Below are positions 58,045 to 64,000 of a stretch of 64,000 nucleotides of DNA, piece after piece (position 1 is the first letter of the stretch; each line of letters starts with the position of its first letter). The translations under genes were made by a program, and so were the position numbers. A model generated the notes under the pieces. The model was not told the DNA's origin, did no database searches, and saw nothing but the letters and a program-made list of their open reading frames with translations. The stretch is from Candidatus Thorarchaeota archaeon. Lineage in GTDB: Archaea > Asgardarchaeota > Thorarchaeia > Thorarchaeales > Thorarchaeaceae. The stretch spans positions 1 to 64,000 of the forward strand of contig PRDH01000017.1 of the NCBI GenBank assembly GCA_003345545.1, given 5' to 3'.

Positions 58045-59529
58045 TTGAGGAAATTGCCAGCTCTCATCCTTGTTGCGGCTCTGATTATGCTTTTCCCTGT
58101 TTCCGCAGGCACGGACACTATGCCGATCTCGACTGAGCCCTCTTACTCCACGTCTGCTGAAGGCATGCTGCCTGCCAAATCATATGTCTGGCAGGAAATA
58201 AACGGCCTCTGTGCATGGGCTGCTATTGCAATAGCTATGGAATATGCTGGTGTTGATTTGAACCTATACGATGTTCTTGCAGCAACATCAGTTGGTTTTT
58301 CTTTTGCATATTTCCACATCAATGATACAATATTGATGTTCCCTGGACCCTTGTACACGCAAGCTGAACCCGCGAAGTTCCTTGCCGACTTATATGAAGT
58401 CAACTTTACTGTCTACCTAGGCAGTGAGGTGCCCTACCTCGATGAAAACGTCCAGGTCTGGGAAAGTGAAGGTCTTACAGTTGGAGTGATCAATGGTGAG
58501 GATGAAGCCTTTGATCTGATGAGAAAGACTATCGACTCAGGTTTTCCGTTGCTAGTGAGCGTGGACCCAACATGGCTTCCTGCATCGGATTATGATATCC
58601 TGAGAGAGGCAGATTTGACTGGCGGCGGTCACGGAGTTCTCATCGTAGGATACAATGACACGTCGGGTATTGCCACGATTATAGACCCCGGTGTTGGTTC
58701 TTTCGGGGATGATTTCGGGTATCCAGAGGATGGGCGCGGTAACTACACCGAAATTACATACACTGCACTGAACAGTGCCTGGTCCAATCGGTATTACATT
58801 TCGAATACGTTCTTTCCCATCGGAGAAGCCGCTTCAAGCATTGATGATCAACTGGGCCCTCTCATTCGTGACAAACTGCTTGGTGTTGGAACGATTTACT
58901 CGCCACTCAGTGCAAATGCGTATTATGGGAAATTCGGAGAAGTCGCATTCCGAACCATGAGTACCGACATAACAGCTGCAGGGCTCAAATCCTACCTTAG
59001 TGTTTTTGATGGCATTGCAGATGAACAATTCTTCAAAGCGGCAGTCATCATGATCATCGGACTTGGCCTTGAGGCTCAGGTCACGTTGCAGTATCTATCC
59101 TATAGAACTGCTCTGGCTAGTCTACCTGCGTTGATGGCAGAGACTGATTTATCTGATTTCGTTGAAGCGGGGAGACGGGCTCTTCCTTACTTTGACCAAC
59201 TTGATGACAATTCGACTCTTGTGTACCCAGCGAATATAACTAGAGCTACAGGATATGTAGCGACCACTTTCAAGGCTATTGCTGAGGCGTACAACTCCAC
59301 CGGTGATATTGACGGAGCATTTGCTCCCTATGAGTCGGATCTGAACAATATGTCGGAAGCTCTCCTTGGCATCGCTGATTCTTGGCGCGATGCTGGCGAA
59401 GCGCTTGCAGTAATCTGGCCGAACGATATGCTTACTCAGTATGGCCCCGTGATCGCATTTGCGGGCGGTGGAGTCGTGGTGGCAATTACCCTGCTACTCT
59501 GGTGGATCAGGAAAAAACCCTCTCAGTAG
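58045..59529 (+). CDS. Secreted, membrane-anchored C39-like cysteine peptidase
   Basis: The protein is 494 aa from TTG 58045, which has GGAGGT 7 bases upstream; the frame is open to 58009. A signal peptide (KLPALILVAALIMLFPVSAG) precedes a papain-like domain: catalytic-type Cys56 in NGLCAWAAIAIAMEYAG, His near 196 in GGGHGVLIVGYNDT, and Asp in IIDPG near 213. This is the C39/C39-like_2 arrangement. Residues about 265-465 are helical and unrecognised. The end is a membrane helix PVIAFAGGGVVVAITLLLWW followed by RKKPSQ. The catalytic domain faces outside. The substrate could be a secreted peptide. Confidence 0.8.
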   Translation: MRKLPALILVAALIMLFPVSAGTDTMPISTEPSYSTSAEGMLPAKSYVWQEINGLCAWAAIAIAMEYAGVDLNLYDVLAATSVGFSFAYFHINDTILMFPGPLYTQAEPAKFLADLYEVNFTVYLGSEVPYLDENVQVWESEGLTVGVINGEDEAFDLMRKTIDSGFPLLVSVDPTWLPASDYDILREADLTGGGHGVLIVGYNDTSGIATIIDPGVGSFGDDFGYPEDGRGNYTEITYTALNSAWSNRYYISNTFFPIGEAASSIDDQLGPLIRDKLLGVGTIYSPLSANAYYGKFGEVAFRTMSTDITAAGLKSYLSVFDGIADEQFFKAAVIMIIGLGLEAQVTLQYLSYRTALASLPALMAETDLSDFVEAGRRALPYFDQLDDNSTLVYPANITRATGYVATTFKAIAEAYNSTGDIDGAFAPYESDLNNMSEALLGIADSWRDAGEALAVIWPNDMLTQYGPVIAFAGGGVVVAITLLLWWIRKKPSQ

Positions 59530-59545
59530 AGCGTGGTTGAGACAC

Positions 59546-61648
59546 TCAGTCTTCGCCCAGAAGCTCAAGCATCTGCTCTATTGTGTTGGTCGGAAGCTTG
59601 CAGCTAGAATCCACACAGACGTGTGCAGTGGCTCTTCCCCGCAGAGGCGAATGGAACTGTGTGAAAGGAGCGAGTCTTGTTAATGCCTTTGCCTGTATCT
59701 CTGTACCTCTGAGGAGAGTGACTTCTCTCGGCAGAAACCTCTGCCTTAACGCACGAATCATTGACTGAGTATCTTCACTCTCGGGGTTTCCTGCTATGAC
59801 TATCTCGAATGACGGCCCCAAGATGAAGTCGAGGGCAACCAACATCATCGAATGGGCTGAATGCGTTTGACTAATCTCGTTGGAGAAGGCTTTGCCAATT
59901 GCATTGGCGTGCTCTTCGAACTCATCATCACCGAGCAGTTTCGCCAGTCTGACCAGGTTCAGCATAGCAATGGAGTTACCAGAGGGCATTGCTCCGTCAT
60001 ATGCCTCCTTCCTTCTCGTAAGCAATTCCTCTGAGTAGGAGCCCGTGAAGAACAGACCTCCATTCTTGGTGTCCCAGAAATACCTCAGCATGTCTTTACT
60101 GAGTTCCCTCGCTTGTTCCAGATACATCGGATTGAACGTTGCCTCATACATGTCCAGAAGTCCCATTATTAGGTAGGCATAGTCGTCGAGGAATGCTCTG
60201 TAAGCGACTTCGCCATGAGCGTATCTGTGATACAGCTCCTTCCTGTTGAGAAGGGTTTGCAGCAGGAATGTCAATGCGTGTTCCGCTGTACTCACCATTT
60301 TGGCGTCATTCAGAGCTGCTCCCGCCTTTGCTAGTGCGGAAATCATGTATCCATTCCAATCTGTCAATACCTTTTCGTCCCTGTGTGGTCGAATCCTCTT
60401 CTCACGGACGTCGAAGAGCTTCTGCCTTCCTCTCTCAAGAAGCGTCTTTGTTGTCTTAGAGCCAGGGCTTGGCGATTCGGCAAGCTCACCTGACCTGCTG
60501 GTGACGTGGAGAATATTCAGACCGGTTTTCTCTCTCGTAGCCTCTTCCGTGAAGTTGCCCTCTGGCTTGACATTGTAGTATCTGAAAAAGACAGCGCTTT
60601 CTTCCTCGGTCAGGATGCTCTTAATCTCATACTGTGACCAGACGTAGAACTTGCCCTCAACGCCCTCGCTATCAGCATCTTCGGCTGAGTAGAACGCTCC
60701 TTCGGGACTCATCAAATCACGAGTGACATACTCATGGATTTCTCTGACTACCTTTGCGAAGAAGGGATTCTTCGAGGCTTGATACGCTTCCGTATAAGCA
60801 GTCATGAGACTTGCCTGATCATATAGCATCTTCTCAAAATGAGGAAGTAACCAATGCGAATCAGTTGAGTACCTGTGAAACCCATAGCCTATCTGGTCAA
60901 AGATGCCACCTTTCTTCATCTCTGTGAGTGTCTTCTCGACCATGTGAAGTGCCCGTGCATCACCTGTTCTCTTCCAGTAACGCAGTAATAGCAGTAGATT
61001 GTGAGGCGAGGGGAATTTTGGAGCGTTGCCGAATCCCCCATGTTTGTCATCGAATCTTTGCGACATTTCTGTGAATGTCGCCATGATATCATTCTCTGAA
61101 AGATCAGAGTTGCCCTTCTGGGCAGATGTATCTTGAAGCGCGTTTTCTATTCTCTTAGTCACTTCATCAATATTATTTCTATCCTCATTCCAGAGTTCAG
61201 CAATCCGTGGAATAAGGTCGAGCAGTCCGATTGTATTGTAACGGGTGGTCTTTGGAATATATGTCCCGGCAAAGAATGGCTTTTTGTCTGGAGTCATGAT
61301 AATGGTCAAGGGCCAGCCACCGCGACCTGTCATCATCTGAGCTATTTGCATATATACACCATCAATATCTGGTCGTTCCTCACGGTCCACTTTGATATTG
61401 ACGAATGTGCGATTCATAAGTTCCGCAACCTTCTCGTCCTCAAAGGACTCATGGGCCATGACATGACACCAATGGCAGGTGCTATACCCAACTGAGAGAA
61501 AGACTGGCTTCTGCTCGCTCCTAGCCTTCTCGAATGCCTCATCACTCCATGCATACCAATCTACGGGATTTTCTGCATGCTGCAATAGATATGGACTCCT
61601 CTCGCCAGCCAGTCTATTCCTCTCACGGTTCTTTTCGGGTGATGTCAT
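59546..61648 (-). CDS. YyaL/DUF255 thioredoxin-domain protein
   Basis: This 700-aa protein starts [23 protein letters not shown], the family hallmark, then a thioredoxin-like domain with STCHWCHVM (CxxC) and [14 protein letters not shown]. The remainder is an alpha/alpha-barrel of glycosidase/epimerase type ([27 protein letters not shown] [40 protein letters not shown]). The family is conserved in all domains of life (SPATA20 in animals). Its biochemical role is not settled. Length is normal. Start ATG 61648. Confidence 0.93.
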   Translation of the reverse strand: MTSPEKNRERNRLAGERSPYLLQHAENPVDWYAWSDEAFEKARSEQKPVFLSVGYSTCHWCHVMAHESFEDEKVAELMNRTFVNIKVDREERPDIDGVYMQIAQMMTGRGGWPLTIIMTPDKKPFFAGTYIPKTTRYNTIGLLDLIPRIAELWNEDRNNIDEVTKRIENALQDTSAQKGNSDLSENDIMATFTEMSQRFDDKHGGFGNAPKFPSPHNLLLLLRYWKRTGDARALHMVEKTLTEMKKGGIFDQIGYGFHRYSTDSHWLLPHFEKMLYDQASLMTAYTEAYQASKNPFFAKVVREIHEYVTRDLMSPEGAFYSAEDADSEGVEGKFYVWSQYEIKSILTEEESAVFFRYYNVKPEGNFTEEATREKTGLNILHVTSRSGELAESPSPGSKTTKTLLERGRQKLFDVREKRIRPHRDEKVLTDWNGYMISALAKAGAALNDAKMVSTAEHALTFLLQTLLNRKELYHRYAHGEVAYRAFLDDYAYLIMGLLDMYEATFNPMYLEQARELSKDMLRYFWDTKNGGLFFTGSYSEELLTRRKEAYDGAMPSGNSIAMLNLVRLAKLLGDDEFEEHANAIGKAFSNEISQTHSAHSMMLVALDFILGPSFEIVIAGNPESEDTQSMIRALRQRFLPREVTLLRGTEIQAKALTRLAPFTQFHSPLRGRATAHVCVDSSCKLPTNTIEQMLELLGED

Positions 61649-61747
61649 TATCTGTCGTACTATGCAAAAACAGAGACGCTATTAACTATTGTTATGCATA
61701 AAGAGCCCATACGCGAAAACGAATTCTTATGAAGGCTCGATATACCA

Positions 61748-62437
61748 GTGAAATGGGTGTGGTTAGTGGATAGTGATGAGCATCAACAGACAACGAGCAA
61801 AGACAGTTTTGGGTTGCTGAAATCAAGAATCACGAGTGCAGCAGCACTTCTACTCCCTTTGCTTGCATCAATACCTCCTCTCGGTGTATGGGGCGGCTTG
61901 ATGACAATTCCATTCTTGATGTATCTGCTGCTCATGATTGGGAGTCTTGGTAGTGTTGTACTCGAACCATTAGACATTTTCAACATAGCCGGATATTCAA
62001 TCGGAATAATCCTCTTGCTCTATTCCATAGCTTATCTCTGGAAAAAGAAGGCAACAGGGCTAGTCACTACTGGTCCCTACAGCATTGTACGTCACCCTCA
62101 GTACTTCTCAATAATAGTCTTCACAGCAGTTATGACTTATCAGAGCGTGTGGATACTTCAGCACACCTTTGGCTTTGGGTGGCTGTCAGTCGAACAGACC
62201 AAAATCATGTGGTATATTATGCTATTCGCGTATGTGGTAATCGCGGATATTGAAGAGAAGCATCTGGAGAAAGTCTATGGGTATGAGTGGATTGATTACA
62301 GGAACAAGGTAGGTTTCTTGATTCCTTTCGTCAGATTCCGGTCGGGAGTTGGATTCCGATTGCGATTTCTAGAAGAGCTAGTCTGCATGCTAATTCCGAT
62401 TGTTGCTCTGGATGCGCTTCTCTATTTGACTGCCTAG
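61748..62437 (+). CDS. Isoprenylcysteine carboxyl methyltransferase-like membrane methyltransferase
   Basis: This 229-aa protein starts at GTG 61748 (GTG 61766 would suit a TATA-like CGATATACC near 61738). It has five or so membrane helices. The catalytic-type segment TTGPYSIVRHPQYFS (RHPxY, SAM-binding) and the ending EEKHLEKVYGYEWIDYRNKVGFLIP define the ICMT/PEMT/NnrU superfamily. These enzymes methylate carboxyl, amine or thiol groups of lipids or lipidated proteins from the cytosolic membrane face. Substrate unknown. Confidence 0.85.
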   Translation: MKWVWLVDSDEHQQTTSKDSFGLLKSRITSAAALLLPLLASIPPLGVWGGLMTIPFLMYLLLMIGSLGSVVLEPLDIFNIAGYSIGIILLLYSIAYLWKKKATGLVTTGPYSIVRHPQYFSIIVFTAVMTYQSVWILQHTFGFGWLSVEQTKIMWYIMLFAYVVIADIEEKHLEKVYGYEWIDYRNKVGFLIPFVRFRSGVGFRLRFLEELVCMLIPIVALDALLYLTA

Positions 62438-62492
62438 AAGCTGCAGGAAGGCAGCGACAGACTCATAACGCGCTTTCGCGCTCCATCATCTG

Positions 62493-63323
62493 ATGAAAGT
62501 TGCAGTGACGGGCAAAGGTGGTGTCGGAAAGACCACCATAGCCGGAACACTGGCGAGACTCCTCGGACGTGACGGTCTGAGAATCCTAGCTGTCGATGCT
62601 GATCCAAACTACAACCTCTGGTCAGCAATAGGCATGGATGATACAATTGCCAGAAGAATACAACCTCTTCTTGAGAATGAGGAACTTGTCCGTCAGAAGA
62701 CTGAGATGAAATGGGTCGAGGCTCTTGGCAACTTCTTCCAAATACACCCAAGCGTCAACGACTTGGCTGAGAACTTTGCTATCGCAGGCCCTGACAATGT
62801 CAGCCTTCTCGTGGCTGGCACAGTCAATATGGGGGGACAGGGCTGCATGTGCCCCTCAGCTGCCCTCCTCAAGGCACTCATCAACCATCTCAGTCTTGAG
62901 AGCAATGAAGCGTTCATCATGGATATGGACGCAGGCATTGAGAACTTGGGTCGAGGGACAACACGCGGCATGGACGCTCTTCTTGCAGTTGTTGAGCCAG
63001 GTCGGCGGTCGCTCGACACGCTCGAACGAATCAAAGGGCTTGCTTCAGACATTGGACTTGCACGTGTGTTCGCAGTCGGAAACAAGGTGACAGATGAGAG
63101 TGATGCTGGCTTCATCTCGGAAGCGCTGAAATCCTATAGGATTCCGTTGATTGGAATGGTTCCCTTTGACGAAACAGTGCGTGAGGCAGATCGACACGGA
63201 ATTGCGCTCATCGACCTCAATGAAAACAGCCCAGCTGTTCAAGCAATCAAAGCCATAAAGTCTGAATTGGTAGGGAGGCTAGAGGAACTCCCGTCCAATA
63301 CGTTTCTGAGTGAAGAATCATAG
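62493..63323 (+). CDS. cooC: CooC-type nickel-insertion ATPase for CO dehydrogenase
   Basis: This 276-aa MinD/NifH-like ATPase has the deviant Walker A GKGGVGKTT at 7-15, VDADPNYNL, and the metal-binding pair C118-M-C120 in GGQGCMCPSAALLKAL, which is the CooC signature. A late GNKVTDE supplies the guanine/adenine-type loop. CooC dimers bind Ni and insert it into the C-cluster of CO dehydrogenase with ATP hydrolysis. No CO dehydrogenase gene lies in this window. Start ATG 62493. The gene end overlaps the convergent MBL gene by 6 bases. Confidence 0.92.
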   Translation: MKVAVTGKGGVGKTTIAGTLARLLGRDGLRILAVDADPNYNLWSAIGMDDTIARRIQPLLENEELVRQKTEMKWVEALGNFFQIHPSVNDLAENFAIAGPDNVSLLVAGTVNMGGQGCMCPSAALLKALINHLSLESNEAFIMDMDAGIENLGRGTTRGMDALLAVVEPGRRSLDTLERIKGLASDIGLARVFAVGNKVTDESDAGFISEALKSYRIPLIGMVPFDETVREADRHGIALIDLNENSPAVQAIKAIKSELVGRLEELPSNTFLSEES

Positions 63324-64000
63324 AGCAACGTATCGCTTCTTCTTTTCCTCAATCAGACCCCGCGAAAGAAGTGAGTTAACATGATGCTCGATCATCCACG
63401 TTTCAAACTGGAGGAACACGGGGTCGGTGAGGGAGGGATAGATGATAGGATTCAGGGTGATCTCCGGAACAGAACCTGCTCCATTCATAATTGCAGCCAG
63501 CACAAGGTCCTCACGTATCTCAATCTTTCGCTGGTATGATGCCAGTGCGGTCTTGTAGTCTTTAACGAGAGGACTGCCAAGATGCCCACTGATGAGGCCA
63601 TCGTAGTCATTGTGCTGTAACCTCATAATGGAGTCTTGGAATTCAGGGATGGATGAATTAGGATGTCCGTAGTAAGGGCCGAACTCTGTAAGGTCTATGT
63701 CAGCTGCGAAGACGAGGTTCGGCTCTAGTATCTCAATGCACATATGGTCCGGAAGATGCCCTGGGGTATAGAGCATTCGAAGGGTGTGCTTACCAAGCGC
63801 AAACTTGTCGCCATCGCCAAGCTCTTCATCAATATGCCCCTCCTCCAGTGCACCAAACATCTTCGAGTTCACCAGTCTTTCCCAAAGCGGTCTGACAGGA
63901 TTAGCCCTGTGAAATCCGAGGAACTCCTTCATTTTCTCCTTGTCGTTGAAGAGAGGTGCTGTGATTTCATTAGCTGCAATCCTACAGCGTGATAGTCTAT
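63318..64000 (-). CDS. MBL-fold hydrolase (5' end beyond window)
   Basis: The minus-strand frame is open to the right edge (227 codons visible including the stop), so the N-terminus is missing, including the HxHxDH motif expected upstream. Visible features are the third metal ligand in YTPGHLPDHMCIEI, the bridging Asp in VFAADIDLTEFGP, a late HLGSP histidine, and a helical C-terminal domain (HHVNSLLSRGLIEEKKK) like the winged-helix tail of LACTB2-type hydrolases. It probably hydrolyses a thioester or similar bond. Substrate unknown. Confidence 0.85.
   Translation of the reverse strand, partial: RLSRCRIAANEITAPLFNDKEKMKEFLGFHRANPVRPLWERLVNSKMFGALEEGHIDEELGDGDKFALGKHTLRMLYTPGHLPDHMCIEILEPNLVFAADIDLTEFGPYYGHPNSSIPEFQDSIMRLQHNDYDGLISGHLGSPLVKDYKTALASYQRKIEIREDLVLAAIMNGAGSVPEITLNPIIYPSLTDPVFLQFETWMIEHHVNSLLSRGLIEEKKKRYVAL

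Noticed and set aside
57888..58118. 76-codon minus-strand frame whose stop overlaps a GTG of the radical SAM frame, considered as a peptide precursor
   Set aside because: It overlaps the signal-peptide coding region of the C39-like gene, lacks a ribosome-binding site, and the radical SAM gene more probably starts at TTG 57783 with its own TATA, so the overlap is fortuitous.
1..64000. CRISPR arrays, rRNA genes, insertion sequences, integrases
   Set aside because: Scanned by eye for regularly spaced repeats, transposase or integrase motifs and rRNA cores; none seen.

Overview
The window reads as archaeal, and most likely comes from an Asgard archaeon of the Thorarchaeota type. That lineage assignment is inference. 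Archaeal traits visible in the sequence are: AT-rich TATA elements about 25-35 bases upstream of many start codons; frequent TTG/GTG and apparently leaderless starts; an archaeal/eukaryal Ser-His signal peptidase; a tungsten aldehyde:ferredoxin oxidoreductase; a beta-CASP metallo-beta-lactamase protein; NadA, CooC and DUF1614 proteins; and a Ras/Arf-like GTPase embedded between longin-like and winged-helix domains. No rRNA, CRISPR array, insertion sequence or phage module was seen. One tRNA gene, tRNA-Cys(GCA), is present.

Layout. 0-10 kb: an aldehyde oxidoreductase fused to an acyl-CoA ligase, divergent from two SCP2-like lipid-carrier proteins, then an MFS transporter, a GyrI-like/Cys-rich protein, an SPL-type radical SAM protein, a flavodoxin and a decayed quinone-oxidoreductase gene. 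10-19 kb: a GPH-type sugar transporter with a palindromic putative operator, tRNA-Cys, DUF1614, an extracytoplasmic DJ-1/PfpI protein, and the TldE/TldD pair. 19-31 kb, the most unusual part: an N6-adenine methyltransferase and a circularly permuted cytosine-5 methyltransferase lie directly upstream of two paralogous longin/GTPase/winged-helix proteins. One of the two has an intact GTPase core and the other has lost every nucleotide-binding motif. Converging on them are a beta-CASP nuclease-like protein and an NAD-kinase-like protein carrying a DNA-binding winged helix. The latter is divergent from nadA. 31-40 kb: gene remnants, HAD phosphatase, small membrane and secreted proteins, an alpha-oxoamine synthase, an alkyltransferase-like protein, pirin and GNATs. 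40-64 kb: an AAA+ ATPase with an odd 5' end, signal peptidase, gamma-glutamyltransferase, aspartase, Na/Pi transporter, hybrid PAS histidine kinase, GNATs, a SPASM radical SAM peptide-modifying enzyme divergent from a secreted C39-like cysteine peptidase, YyaL/DUF255, an ICMT-like methyltransferase, CooC, and an MBL hydrolase running off the right edge.

How the genes work together. NadA, aspartase (which interconverts aspartate and fumarate) and the NADK-like regulator touch NAD/aspartate metabolism. The oxidoreductase-ligase fusion and the SCP2 proteins suggest interconversion of aldehyde, acid and acyl-CoA with lipid carriage. The longin/GTPase pair points to an Asgard-style signalling or membrane-associated complex. 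Functional links beyond immediate neighbours are inference. Start codons were chosen from Shine-Dalgarno-like sequences, TATA spacing and where protein-like sequence begins; several remain ambiguous and are marked as such.
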